Assembly: GCA_000498155.1 (NCBI GenBank)
Contig: AXZN01000026.1
Location: 434,001 to 498,000, forward strand
Source of the DNA: Shiraia sp. slf14
Taxonomy: Eukaryota; Ascomycota; Dothideomycetes; Pleosporales; Shiraiaceae
Reading direction: 5' to 3'
DNA length: 64,000 nt
The notes beneath the pieces were generated by a model. The model was given only the letters and a program-made list of their open reading frames with translations. It ran no database searches and was not told the DNA's origin. Shown piece by piece: positions 21,294 to 32,444 of the stretch (position 1 is its first letter; each line of letters begins with the position of its first letter). The translations under genes were made by a program, and so were the position numbers.

Positions 21294-24267
21294 GCAACTT
21301 AGCTCTCTCAGACGATGATGACAAGACCGTACTGCCAACCGGTCAATTTTCCTATAGCGCTCCCGAGCTAGGTTGAACACGGCTCGTACTGTGTGCTATT
21401 CGTGCGTGTTTGTTGAGAATACGGGGGTGTCAGATCTTCGACAGCAGTAAGATCTGGCGTGGTGAGCCGGGGGAGCACACCGCTTGCACTACCTACTTGG
21501 CGACGTGGTCGCGGCATGCTCGCGTTGGGCGGAGCAACGTTCTGCGCTGGTTTGGGTTGAACAAGTAGGTAGGTCTAGGCAGGCTCATGATTTACGATTT
21601 ATTGACTCACGAAATCGGATGGTGCGTTTGGCACCGGTCAGAGTAAGCGCACGCACGATCTTGTGAAGAGAAGCTACTATGTATTATAGCATCACACATA
21701 ATATCAGAATTGCGCAGTTTCTAAATTCAGTAGACATGAGTGCTTAGTAAGTCACATCTTTAGAGAATGCTTTAGAATTCCCATCAAGTTTAAGCCCCAC
21801 ATGATGTGCAAACGTATCAGTGCATCGTACCTCTCAGTTCGGCTCCGAGGTATCCCGGCTCGGTAGTTCTTAGTTATGCAATCCCCAATGACGTTTGAGT
21901 GGGCATTTGTGTGGAGCAGTGTGTATGCACTTTTTGCAAAATCCCAGTGTTAGTCGGGTACTTAAGGCTAATAGAGTTAATGATACGAAGGAAGCAAATG
22001 GCCATCCCTCTGACAGTTCGATGTATTCGTTCCTAGAACGAGATGAGATTGCCAAAAGGATAGCGTTCAATAATTATCGATCCATGGATTTCCTTTTGAC
22101 AGTCTTTGAATAAAGTAGTCTTAAGACTGAGATGTGATCCAGGGGCGCGGCTATTCTTGGAATAGAGTGGCAAGATCGTACCTACGCCTTAGACTTAGTG
22201 CACGGGATATCTCTGCCCGGCGCCTTTTGCCAACGTAAATCTCTCAATGGCATCGATGGAATCATGCCAGTGTTGGTTTAGTGTTAAGAGAGGAGTACCG
22301 CGTTCCACTCCGCACATCCGAGCACGACCTTTCAGTGATCTGCCGAGCACTGATGTTAGACACTACTGCGGGTTATGCTTTTGCTTCGTTCATGACCCGC
22401 GTAACTAGGCATTCACTTATGGAACTTCTGATTTCCCGCGCATCATGGCCTGACCTCATGTACGGCCATCCAGGCGCCTCGCATTACTATGCACGTACAC
22501 ACTCACACGAATATAGAAGTATGAAGCTTTTCGTGAACTGAATCACCGGTCGACACGCAGCACAAAGGATGTAATGTGCTTGTGACGTGGCTAGCAATAC
22601 TTTGTTTAGAGCAAACACGGTTTTGTCAACGTGAAATGATTCGTTTAGATGCGAAGGTGTTAGGCGAGGAGACGGAGGAATTATACGGGCCAGGCGGCAC
22701 AAAATCGATAGAACATTTGAACCCAATCGACCTAAGCTCTGTAAGGTTAAACTACGGTCGTGAAGATGTGCAAGAAGCTTGGAACGATCAAGCCTCGCCT
22801 TTTCGGGCATAGCAGCCCGAACAATTGGGTGGCAAGGCGCGATCGTCAACGGTGAGTTGTGCATAGGCGGCTGGGCGCCTGGAAGGAAAATGGCTGGGGG
22901 TACGATAGATGGCTGGCAAGCTCTTTGTGAGCAGCATAGTAGGGGATAACTACTCGTTAGCACCATAGGTGAGCCGTCCAACCCTCGCACCGTCGTGTCG
23001 CATCACGAGAGAGTGGGCAAGAGTGGATGGGTACGATATGCAGGTAGTTACTATGTATGTCGCCAGCGAAGCGTAGATACGGCTTTCGTATTATGGCGTC
23101 AAGTGAAGCCCAATAGTGCCGCAGTGATATTTGAGGTTTCAAACACAATGGACAGTACCAGAGAACAATGGTGGAATAACAATGGCCAAAAATAATGCTT
23201 TTCTGTTTCTGTTCAGCTGCTGCCACCTCGTGTGGATGACCCCGGCCCTCGATGCCTAGTGTAACGTTCATGTCAATCTCAACCTTGGGAGCCACGCCGA
23301 GATGGCGCGTTGCTTATTTTCCCGCGTAGACTTCCTGTTTAGGTTTGAGTGAGACTTCGTGAACTGCAAGTCAGCATAAGTGGCGCTCGTTATGAAAAAC
23401 CAATATTTCCAGAAGACGAATTGACAATGCTCTGCGTACTGACCGCCGCTAATTATCATCATCCACTTTGAGAATGGCTCTGATCGCGTCTAAAAATCCT
23501 CAAGGAGAAAAAAGGAGGTTAAAAACTACATAGCGGGTCATGAAGTCGGAGCTAATAGTCCGTTGCGGGTCCGAAGCATCATGATCATGATCAGTTCACG
23601 CCGACTACTATAGTATGATAGAAACACCAGAACGGAAGCGCTTCCGAAATTGTGAGTAGCAGTAATCGAAAATAGTCGGGTGGAGAGCTTGGATGGGACT
23701 GTAACGTGAGGTGTGAGTCGTCTCCGAGGTGGCCGGTGGGTGGCGGGAGGTGTCATCGGCCAATTAGTCCCAAAAGGGAGAGGCGCAGCCAAAATTAGAA
23801 CCGACCATTATCCAGACCGGTTCATGTTGAACCACTGGCAAAAAAATGGTAGGGCTGTGCCGACATGCACACGCACCACGCCAGTGGTTAGGGCACTTGA
23901 TGGGCAGAAGTGGGCACTTCACGCTATCGGTCCACCGTATCCCATAATGGAGCTCGTATGGCAACCTGCCCTACTGTGGATGGTGAGATGTCACATTTTG
24001 AATCTAGCAAAGCATTGGACAGAATCGACGTCAGCATTTATGGAAGGCTGGGGGATAACTGAGGCATCGAGTATATAATAATTGGCTTTCCTCACCTACT
24101 GCTTCCATCATCAACAACAACTAATCAACACCTCTTTCCTAACCACCTTCGCTTTAGTCTTTCTCCAGACCGACATTCGCTTGAGTGCCATCTCCAGGAA
24201 CCCTAAAATCTAATCAATCAAAGTCAATCCAATCACTTGCGATCAATAAAGCAACAACATCGTTAAG
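21294..24267. other. Gene-poor stretch of about 3 kb
   Basis: No convincing coding region. Open frames such as 22487-22990 (minus) and 23713-24078 (plus) lack conserved motifs and codon regularity. No tRNA or repeat array is seen. The last 200 bp hold the promoter of the 24268 gene, with a TATA box and a CT-rich leader. Confidence 0.45.
24072..24078 (+). promoter_or_regulatory. TATA box of the repeat-rich secreted protein gene
   Basis: TATATAA about 190 nt before the ATG at 24268, followed by a long CT/CAA-rich leader (24090-24267) typical of strongly expressed fungal genes. Confidence 0.5.
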
Positions 24268-25869
24268 ATGCGATACACCTTCGCTGCCGCTGCCTTGGTC
24301 GGCTCTGTAGTTGCCAACCCCATCGCCAACTATGCTTACGGAAAGGACAACTACAAGCCCTATCCCACTGGCGGATATCCAGTGAACACTCCCAGCTCCC
24401 AGCCAGTGTATCCCGTGAGCACGCCTTCAAGCCCCGCTGGTTATCCCGCCAGCACCCCATCAACCCCCGCTGGCTACCCAGCCCACACACCCTCGAGCTC
24501 TGCTGGTTATCCTGTCAACACCCCTTCTAGCTCCGTTGGGTACCCGGCATCCAGCCCTTCCAGCTCCCCTGGATATCCTGCCTCTAGCCCAGCAAGCTCT
24601 CCTGTGTACCCAGCTTCGTCGCCTTCCAGCTCTGTCGGTTACCCTGTCAACACCCCGTCAAGCTCGGTCGGCTACCCTGCTCACACTCCGTCGAGCTCGG
24701 TTGAATATCCTGCCTCCTCTCCTTCGGTCGGATATCCAGCCTCCACCCCATCCAGCTCAGTTGGCTACCCAGCATCCTCCCCAGCCAGCTCGACTAAGCC
24801 CACGACCACGGAATACACTACTTACACTACCACCACTGTTTGCCCGCTGACGCAGACATCTGGTACCCAGGTTTACACCACATGGACAACCTCCACTGTG
24901 ACTGTAACTTCTTGCAAGAAGGGCTGCCACCCCAAGACTACGGTTGCCACCCCTACGCCAACTCCTTACCAGCCTACTTCCCCTCCTGAGGATGTCACAA
25001 CTACCATCACAACTACTGCCTACAGCTGGGTTCCCTGCTCTACCCCTGTTGGACACAATGGCGAGACTACAGTGTACTCCACATACCTGACGGCTTCTTA
25101 CTACACCACCACTCTCACTTCCACCATTTATGGTTGCGGTGACAAGTCTTGCGCAAAGCCCACTGCTCCTGCACCTGTCTACCCGGCCAGCACACCAAGC
25201 CCTGCCGCTCCCGTCTACCCTGCTGGTACTCCCAGCCCCGTTGCTCCTGTCTACCCTGCTGGCACTCCCAGCCCCGTTGCTCCTGTCTACCCCGCTGGAA
25301 CCCCCAGCCCTGTGGCACCCATCTCCCCTGCTGGAACTCCTGTCGTACCAGTTCCTGAGAACTGCCCTGCCCCAGTTACCCTGACTGTCACACAATATGT
25401 CAATGGCCCTGCTCCCACCCCAGTTCCTGGCCAGGTCACCAAGACCATCACAGTCACTGAGGGCGGATCCACCCAGACCTACACTGTCACACTTCCTCCC
25501 CAACAGCCAACTGAGTACCCCGTAGGACCCCAGACTTCAAGCAAGCACCACGGTGGAAAGCCCAAGCCAAGCTCAAGCCAGGTTTCGCCATCTGCTGGAT
25601 ATCCTATCTACCCAGCTTCATCCGCTCCCTACCCAACCACCAAGGCTAGCAGCGCAACTCCTTCCGCCTCAGCTGGCTATCCCATCTACACACCCTCTTC
25701 TGCTGGTTACCCAGTCGAGACTCCATCCTCATCGGTTGGCTACCCTGTTGAGACACCCTCCTCGTCCGTTGGCTATCCTGTCAACACTCCCTCCTCATCC
25801 ATCGGATATCCCGTCAGCTCTAAGCCAACCCCTAGCCCTACTGGCTACCCAAGCTACGGCTACTACTAG
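24268..25869 (+). CDS. Secreted Ser/Pro/Tyr repeat protein, cell-wall type
   Basis: A single exon of 533 residues. Residues 1-16 are a signal peptide ending V-V-A|N-P. Three repeat blocks follow a G-Y-P-x-x-T/S-P-S-S-S-V pattern: about 13 units near the N-terminus, four units of P-V-Y-P-A-G-T-P-S-P-V-A in the middle, and several G-Y-P-V-E/N-T-P-S-S-S-V units at the C-terminus. Between them are Thr/Tyr-rich stretches (T-T-Y-T-T-T-T, T-V-T-V-T) with a few Cys, like fungal wall glycoproteins. The protein ends G-Y-P-S-Y-G-Y-Y with no GPI signal, so release or wall attachment by another route is likely. Heavy O-glycosylation is expected from composition. Tyrosine spacing might allow cross-linking; that is inference. 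Confidence 0.8.
   Translation: MRYTFAAAALVGSVVANPIANYAYGKDNYKPYPTGGYPVNTPSSQPVYPVSTPSSPAGYPASTPSTPAGYPAHTPSSSAGYPVNTPSSSVGYPASSPSSSPGYPASSPASSPVYPASSPSSSVGYPVNTPSSSVGYPAHTPSSSVEYPASSPSVGYPASTPSSSVGYPASSPASSTKPTTTEYTTYTTTTVCPLTQTSGTQVYTTWTTSTVTVTSCKKGCHPKTTVATPTPTPYQPTSPPEDVTTTITTTAYSWVPCSTPVGHNGETTVYSTYLTASYYTTTLTSTIYGCGDKSCAKPTAPAPVYPASTPSPAAPVYPAGTPSPVAPVYPAGTPSPVAPVYPAGTPSPVAPISPAGTPVVPVPENCPAPVTLTVTQYVNGPAPTPVPGQVTKTITVTEGGSTQTYTVTLPPQQPTEYPVGPQTSSKHHGGKPKPSSSQVSPSAGYPIYPASSAPYPTTKASSATPSASAGYPIYTPSSAGYPVETPSSSVGYPVETPSSSVGYPVNTPSSSIGYPVSSKPTPSPTGYPSYGYY
24361..24795 (+). repeat. Intragenic tandem repeat block 1 (about 10-11-codon G-Y-P units)
   Basis: About 13 degenerate units, each holding a Y-P dipeptide followed by T/S-P-S-S-S-V-G. 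Third positions differ between units, so the block is old or under protein-level selection rather than a recent expansion. It is not a CRISPR array: the spacers are not unique and the block is in a coding frame. Confidence 0.8.
25170..25330 (+). repeat. Intragenic tandem repeat block 2 (36-nt units)
   Basis: Four near-identical 36-nt units encode P-V-Y-P-A-G-T-P-S-P-V-A. The DNA similarity is much higher than in block 1, so this block is probably a recent expansion and likely to vary in length between strains. Confidence 0.8.
25676..25830 (+). repeat. Intragenic tandem repeat block 3
   Basis: About five units of G-Y-P-V-E/N-T-P-S-S-S-V, matching block 1 in protein motif but with separate codon choices. 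Confidence 0.7.
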
Positions 25870-28083
25870 ACTTAGCGCCATACAATAGGCCATAGTCCTT
25901 TTCGCTTCAAATACATTGGGTTTCTATATGAATGGTCACTGTAGCCATTCAAGAACATTCGGCGGCATAGGTGAATACCGCTTCTTGCGGGAAGCTTCCA
26001 TTCCTTGGCCTTGCATAGCTGCGGCGTTTATATCTTGTAATTATTGATTTTTTTCGAACTGTGCATAACGGTATAGAATGGAACGTGGTGGATCGTACAT
26101 AGACGAATGAAATGAAACTTAATTCAGTCACTCCTTACATCTACAAGGTCTCCCTATGCCAAACCGTCTCACCAGCTAGTGAAGACCACGTTCACCGGTA
26201 TACAACATCATCTGCGAAAACCCCCGCGATTCGACTCAAACGCCTTGCAAGGTCGAAGTTGCTGACCTATCAAGTCGCTATGTTCCCTGTGTGGATCGTG
26301 TTTACTAGCCCACCCATGCTGACCCACCATCAGAACACGAAATTCGATAGTCTGCCGCGTATCCCGCCACCTCACCTTGAATCAGCAGACCCACAGCCGC
26401 ATAATTCTCACCGTAGTCACCACACTGACGACATCATCAAAAGTCGCCGAATTTTTGTTGGGTAGATTTTGTCGGCCCTCGACGGCGAGTGCCTCCCACT
26501 AGGGGCTTCTTAGTTGTCTTGGTAACCAGTCGGTACTGATAAACAACGCGCAACACTTCCGAGCAGGTCCGCTTATGCCAAGCTAGAAACTTCTACGCCA
26601 GGACTTCGTAAAGCGTCGATATGAAAGCATCCAGGTGGCTGAGAGATTTTTCCTCGCTGCAAGTCGTGAGATACCATGACACTCATAGTCTCCTAAATTT
26701 TACCACACGGCACTTTTTATCGCCTGTACTTCAAGAATTGCCTGACTTGAAACTGAAAATGACTATCGACAATTGTGCTAATCATTCCTCGAATGAACCA
26801 TCCGTGAGGGTTTGTTTGGGCCGAGTCGTGAAATTGGAATCTTTATTTGCAGTGCAGGACCAACAGCAGTTGCCCAATATCTCAGTCGCTGATTGTTCTG
26901 TAAAGACCTAGAATCATTTCAAAAACGAACGAATCTGGTACTTCTGACCGGGCTGCTGTGGCAGTGTCTTAAAACTCTCGATGATCACTTTAACTCTGAT
27001 ACCTCGGTATTTCGTGTCCTGACTGATGAAACGAGATGGCTTACTACATGGTCATGGATATTGTTTGACTCTGGATGCTACAAAAATACCACGTGGGAAT
27101 ATGACTCAATAATTCGACATTATTTCATTACATACATACACGTGAGAAATACGAATCTTACGAAGCTGAATACACCATTTCAATGTTCTGACTACCGAAC
27201 GAGCTTGCTCAAAGACCTGATGTTGCAGTCACGGAAGAGGTAAAATAGCGAGCAAACAATCTTACATCCTACCATAAGGATGAGAAAAAATGTATTGATG
27301 GTTTGGTACAATAAGAAGGTATTACGAGCTTATAATATATCTTGAGAAAACTACAGTAGCGTTGAAATAATGGCAGTGTTGTCTCTCAAAATCATCGGGT
27401 ACTCAGAGGAAGTTCAAGACCTAATTGCTCTTGCGAGCCCGAGCGCAGCAGAATGCCGTACATGGGCAAGTAATTTCAATTACAAGGTTCAAGAGCCTCG
27501 AGTATGGAGGCGATAAGCAAACTTGATCGAAGACTTGGCAAAGGCTTCACGGCTTGCACGTACGTCCATCACGTTACTTTGACGACTGAACCCTTTTTTT
27601 ATGTGTTTTCTCCTTTCTGGAACAGGGAATCAAACACCGTATATTAAGGGCTTTAGCTAATCATTCTTTCGGCTCCTGAATTCATATCAAGATTTACTTC
27701 TGTTCTGAATAAAAGCAGCGTAAGACATACTCAATTCGTTTCCTAAAGAAGTTCTTTCTGTAGGAATGTCGCTCAGACTAACCACAAGATACTTAGGTAA
27801 CATATCTTGTGATGATCCTCCTAGCCATCCTCCTAAACGACTCGTAATCAGGGTGCACATTGAATTCCGCATGCATGTAGCTATGTACAGCCTCGGAGAT
27901 AGGATGACCTATCAGTTCTATGTACTTCTCAAATCCCCGACTGTCAGTACCGCGTTCGTATCTGAACGGCTCTAACGTTTGATAATTGTGAGCCGTGCCT
28001 TCACCTACTCAACCGACATTGCAGTGAATCATAGACTTAACATGAGGATATCACAAGACAACGTTTCATTACCGTCACTTACT
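25870..28083. other. Gene-poor stretch
   Basis: About 2.2 kb with no supported gene. A 48-codon open frame at about 27370-27516 and several of 60-120 codons were examined and show no motif. The far end includes the 3' UTR of the minus-strand 28084 gene. Confidence 0.45.
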
Positions 28084-28977
28084 TTAATCAACCCTTCTAA
28101 TCCCCACAACTCTATTCAACCTCCCTTCCACACTCTCCAAACTCGCTCTAAAATCATCCAAATCCCTCCCAATATCGCAAACCATATTAAACACCGAGCC
28201 CACCTCATGCGCCATCCGCCGAATCTCAACTCTATTCAAAGAATCCATCAAACTAATCGCATCTGCCTTTCTTCGTACCCACAGCCACCTCTCTTTATAC
28301 CCACAGTTACGATACTCGTGGCCCAAGCGATTGGAAGCCTGCATGTGCGCCACATGGTGCGAGTCGTCTTCAGAATGCGGGTAGTGACTGGAGTATGGAT
28401 GTTTCTCTGCACGACTTGGCGATGCTGTATATGTGTTGCTATTCGTAGACCATTGCGCTGCATCTTGTTGTTGATATTCAGGTTTCAAGAATGGTTGTTC
28501 TATTTGGCGAAATTTCTTGATGAGATCGCGGATGGTGTTACGCATTACGCGCAGTGCTTCTTCTTCACCCGTTGAACGTATGGATTGGATATCGCGATCG
28601 AAATGCATTCTGGGTTTCTTCCCGGTCTTCGATCGCCTGCCGTCGCGACCTCGTCTTTTGCTGGGTTGTCTAGCATAACCGCTAGCTGCATAGTCATCTT
28701 CCGAGTCACTTCGCGCTCCCGGGCCATGGCTTCGATCTCTTTTGACACTTTTCTGACGCCGCTTGACTCTTCGCAAGTGCCGTCGTTCTTCTAATAAGCC
28801 GTGTTTTAGGTTTGATAATATGTCGTCGATTTCTCGTGGCGCTGCGCCAAAAGTGCCAAGGTTCGACCAAAATACTTTGAAGAAAGTACCAAGTGTAAAT
28901 CCAAAAGAAACGAATCCTATCAGTGCAGAGATCAGGGATATCGGAGCGTAGTTGGTGTGAGAAACCGTAATTCCCAT
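28084..28977 (-). CDS. Unknown protein with N-terminal membrane segment and basic/coiled region
   Basis: A single exon of 297 residues. Residues about 11-33 form one hydrophobic segment (S-L-I-S-A-L-I-G-F-V-S-F-G-F-T-L-G). There follow a positively charged helical region (E-E-R-R-H-L-R-R-V-K-R-R-Q-K), a disordered Arg/Lys/Ser region, and a C-terminal part ending in a heptad-like stretch (D-L-D-D-F-R-A-S-L-E-S-V-E-G-R-L). I do not recognise a family, though the layout resembles uncharacterised membrane-anchored proteins of filamentous fungi. Topology would place most of the chain on one side of the membrane. It is divergent from nothing close; MCR1 lies downstream on the same strand side. Confidence 0.7.
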   Translation of the reverse strand: MGITVSHTNYAPISLISALIGFVSFGFTLGTFFKVFWSNLGTFGAAPREIDDILSNLKHGLLEERRHLRRVKRRQKSVKRDRSHGPGARSDSEDDYAASGYARQPSKRRGRDGRRSKTGKKPRMHFDRDIQSIRSTGEEEALRVMRNTIRDLIKKFRQIEQPFLKPEYQQQDAAQWSTNSNTYTASPSRAEKHPYSSHYPHSEDDSHHVAHMQASNRLGHEYRNCGYKERWLWVRRKADAISLMDSLNRVEIRRMAHEVGSVFNMVCDIGRDLDDFRASLESVEGRLNRVVGIRRVD

Positions 28978-29413
28978 GTTGATGACCTGGAAAGAAGAAC
29001 TGCGCTATACGAAACTCTGGAATCCACCCAAGATCATCTCCTTGGTCTGTATCAACATACAAGAGGTGGGGCGCTTAAGATACCTGCAGGGAGATGTAAG
29101 AAACAACAAGCTTCCCATTGTTTTGTAACGTCATCAATGGCGCTCGCGCTTATTGAGTATGAAGATCAGCTAGTACCTACTTGCCGTGGCGTGCCGGTCC
29201 AATTAGCTCGGTCAGCTGCCTCAAAATTGGCATTCTATCTTATTAAGCTTCACAAGGCATCCAGCATTTGAATGTTTACGTGCTGTAGATTTGTTGATGT
29301 AGCTAAAATTGGAATGATTCGACTTTACGCCGACGAATCTAGATTGCATGGCCTTATATTCTCGGAAGCTTTCAAGTCTATGATGGCATATCGTACAGTA
29401 TTACACTTCATAT
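28978..29413. other. Intergenic
   Basis: About 440 bp between two minus-strand genes, holding the 28084 gene promoter and the MCR1 3' UTR. Nothing else is seen. Confidence 0.5.
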
Positions 29414-30566
29414 CTAGAACTTGTAGACCTGGTCCTTGTTGTATCCCAGCTCCTTCAGGTAACCATCAAGCTCTCCTTGGTCAGACGGGCTCTTCTTGCC
29501 TCCGCTGATGGCCTTGTACATTCCAGGGGGACCGCAGACGAAGATCTTGATCTTGTCGCCCTCCTTTGGCTCGGGGAGGACAGTCTTCAATAGCTCCTTA
29601 GTGACGAAGCCCTTGCCGCCCTGCCACTGCTCAGGTGGGTTATCCAAAACGTAGAATGCACGGAAGCGTTGAGGGTATGTATTCTCCAGATGCTCCCACT
29701 CTTTCTTGAGCAGGATATCCTCCTCAGAAATGTTTCCGAAGATCAAAGTAACCTTTGTCTTATCGGCGGGGTTTTTGAAGATGGCCCTCGCGGTCTGCCA
29801 CATGGGGGTGATGCCGGTTCCACCTGCGATCAGGGCGATGTGCTCGCTATTGATTTATCAGTAGATGCCTTTTGCCCTTTTCAAGATACTTACTGTTTGT
29901 TCTCTGTCCACTGGTACTTGGGGATTGGTCCCTTAATGTCGAGTCGCTGGCCAGGTTCCATGTTGTGCATGTGGCTAGACATGGGACCCTTCTCGTACTT
30001 CTTTACAATGAAGTCGACGGTGCCCTTCTGGTCAACATCGCTGATGGGGGTGTAAGGCCTGATGACGGGCTTCTCCATATCAGGACCCTTGTACTTGGTG
30101 ATGACGGCAGCTAGTTTCAAATCAGCATCATGTCAGGTCCAACAGCTGCGGGTGAATTACAAGCAACGGGCAAACCGCTCTCCATGTCCTCTTCAGGGAG
30201 CTTGAAGGTCAGCTTCTTGGTGTTGTGGTTGACAATTTCAGACTTCTCCAGCACGAGCGACTGGAAGCCCTGGTCACCACCAGTAAAAGCCTTCTTTGCG
30301 GGTGCGCTTGACAGGCTGGGTGTCTTTTGACCAGGCGCATCGCCGCCCCTCATATAGAGATAGGCACCAGCAAGACCAGCTGCGCCGACTCCAGCATACA
30401 AAAGGCCATTGCCGCCGCCACTTTGCGGTGCCTCAGAAGCATAGCGACGGACATGCTATGCGCAGTTAGCTACAATGCTTGATTTGTAATACTACAAACT
30501 CGGTGAATAGGCGATGCGCACCTGCTGGAGTTGCCTTGCTGGGCGGAAGACCTGTCTGGCAAACAT
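29414..30566 (-). CDS. MCR1: Mitochondrial NADH-cytochrome b5 reductase
   Basis: Four exons (30566-30522, 30455-30161, 30110-29894, 29846-29414) give 329 residues, matching the family. Exon 1 gives a basic, Gln/Arg-rich presequence (M-F-A-R-Q-V-F-R-P-A-R). It is followed by a Gly/Ala membrane segment (L-L-Y-A-G-V-G-A-A-G-L-A-G-A-Y-L-Y-M), as in Mcr1 anchored to the outer membrane or released to the intermembrane space. FAD-binding R-P-Y-T-P-I-S, NADH-binding G-G-T-G-I-T-P-M and C-G-P-P-G-M are all present. The exon junctions restore S-A-V-I-T-K-Y and H-E-H-I-A-L-I-A-G. Known role: electron transfer from NADH to cytochrome b5 and related acceptors, linked to ergosterol synthesis and erythroascorbate reduction in yeast. 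It is divergent from the GH28-like gene at 31053. Confidence 0.95.
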
Positions 30567-31052
30567 GGTGAAAGCAATTGGCGCCTGTAGAGGTATGGAT
30601 GTGGTGGGGTGAGGACTGGCGCATCAGAGTTGATCGACTTGTCATCATAGCTTCGGAGAGCTCTTCCCAACTGCCAAGAAAAACGTCATCGGTGTACGAA
30701 GCTGCCGGTGTCCGATCCCATCCAGCGGGACGCAACACCATGTGCTGTTATATCATTTTATCTTGTAACGCAGATGCTCGAAGTGTTGCAAGTAATCTAA
30801 TATACTTTACAGCTGCGGTCATTGTTGCATGCCGATGGCGTTGGCCATTGTGTTCGAGATGTTCGTGTTGGACGAAAATAGGCTGCATTGCAGACGCAGC
30901 AATAAATGTGCATATTAATCCGACAGAGCTGAACAGTCGAAAGCGAGTACAAAAAGTATTGGAAAGGCATTTGTTCTATATCTTTTCCAGTCCGACTTGT
31001 AAAATTCATATCAGTTCACCATCGCAAACATACTTTAACACCCACTACCACA
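30567..31052. other. Divergent promoter region, MCR1 and GH28-like gene
   Basis: 486 bp between the two ATGs on opposite strands; no ORF of note. It should hold both promoters. Confidence 0.5.
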
Positions 31053-32132
31053 ATGCATTTCTATATTGTCTTTTACTTTGTTTTTCTCAGTACCATTTTG
31101 CAAGTCTTGGGCCAGCAAGCAAAACCTCGAGTCTGTACCGTTTGGTCACGTAACAAACCATACTTGGACGATGTCCCTGAGATCAACAATGCACTTCGGG
31201 AATGCGGCAATGCTGGTACTATTATCTTGAACACGCAAGACACCTTCAATATACGTTCTCCTATCAACCTATCTTTGTGTAGAAGATGCGAATTCCGAAT
31301 CAATGGCATCATGAAAATTTCCTCTGACTGGAGATATTGGTCCAAGCAGCCTGCAGTATTCAAGATGTCCAGATCATCCAACGTCGTCATCTCCAGTGAC
31401 TCGACGGGCACTATTGATGCAAATTTCTATGGCTGGGACCGCGCGTCAGGGGCTCCGGTTCCTGATAACATGCCCAGACTGTTCAGCATCAGCGACCGCA
31501 GCAGCCAGATTTATATCAGAAACCAAGTGATTCAAAACGCTCCTGGCACAATCTTTCATGTTCAAAGTGGTAGCTCGGCTGTGCGAATTGAGGGCATCGA
31601 CATTCAAGGTTGGGCCACAACAGGATACCGAATCGAGAATGCGCAACACGTTTATATATGGCGAAATGCTATACGTGCATCCAAATCATGCGTCGCTATC
31701 GCACAAGATTCATCGAATGTGCAAGTCGAAGAAACGAATTGCCTTGGCGTTGTAGAAGGAGATAGAATACCAAATGGCATCGAACTGAATCCATACGGTG
31801 GTGGTATACGGACAAGTGCGATCCGCAACATCTATGTTAAGAGCTTCTGGATGAGGAGTTTTGCGAATGCCATTTCTATCACATCTGGAGAGGAAAACAA
31901 CTACTCGAGGTATGCGGAGATTACCAATACAACTTTCACAGGAATCGATCTCGATACTTCGAATCGTCAGGCAGTATTTATTGGGCCACATCGCGGAACG
32001 TTGACCGCTAAGGATGTTTTGTTCAAAGACTTTACAGGCATCTCGCAAGTCCAAAGTGATTTGAAGTGCCCGAATGCGGGCGATGTCTGTGAGTTCAGGC
32101 AAGAGGGTTGGAATGTAACAATAGGTAGTTGA
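31053..32132 (+). CDS. GH28-fold (polygalacturonase-like) secreted protein without active-site residues
   Basis: A single exon of 359 residues with a signal peptide (hydrophobic 1-19, cleavage near L-G-Q-Q). The chain has the repetitive beta-helix pattern of glycoside hydrolase family 28 pectinases, including the conserved C-V-A-I after the catalytic site. The four GH28 motifs are replaced: N-T-D-G-x-D reads A-T-T-G-Y-R (188-193); Q-D-D-C reads S-K-S-C (210-213); the G-H-G motif is V-V-E-G with no His; and R-I-K reads S-I-T. Family knowledge says the three Asp, the His and the Arg/Lys are essential, so this protein should not cleave pectin. It may bind polysaccharide or have another role. The ORF is intact, not decayed, which suggests the fold is retained. 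It is convergent with the Cys-rich secreted gene at 32445. Confidence 0.8.
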   Translation: MHFYIVFYFVFLSTILQVLGQQAKPRVCTVWSRNKPYLDDVPEINNALRECGNAGTIILNTQDTFNIRSPINLSLCRRCEFRINGIMKISSDWRYWSKQPAVFKMSRSSNVVISSDSTGTIDANFYGWDRASGAPVPDNMPRLFSISDRSSQIYIRNQVIQNAPGTIFHVQSGSSAVRIEGIDIQGWATTGYRIENAQHVYIWRNAIRASKSCVAIAQDSSNVQVEETNCLGVVEGDRIPNGIELNPYGGGIRTSAIRNIYVKSFWMRSFANAISITSGEENNYSRYAEITNTTFTGIDLDTSNRQAVFIGPHRGTLTAKDVLFKDFTGISQVQSDLKCPNAGDVCEFRQEGWNVTIGS

Positions 32133-32444
32133 GAATGATGTTCATAGTGCACGCATCTAATGTTGCCTCAAAATATGAACAATCAAGGAAAAGATCTGGG
32201 TTTCTGGTAGGGTTAAAGCGTATTCACGATTCAAATAGACAACCAAACCAGATATCAATGGAGCATGTTCTCCAGCTCAATGACTAGTTCTCTCATTGCT
32301 CGATATCATGATATCTACACGTGAAACCCCTTTCCAGACCGCCAGTATCAGTGTGGCAGACTTTGCGCAAAAGCTACACAAACCCCGACAAAGAGGCCAT
32401 GAACCCATCTGCATCAAACTCAAGCCATAAGATCTATGCATTGC
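32133..32444. other. Intergenic between two convergent secreted-protein genes
   Basis: 312 bp containing both 3' UTRs; nothing else is seen. Confidence 0.5.

Noticed and set aside
24757..25503. 248-codon minus-strand ORF opposite the repeat protein
   Set aside because: The Gly/Arg/Ser/Asp-rich translation mirrors the repeats on the other strand; no motif or start context.
24361..25850. Repeat blocks as a CRISPR array
   Set aside because: The repeats are coding, degenerate, without unique spacers, and the genome is eukaryotic.
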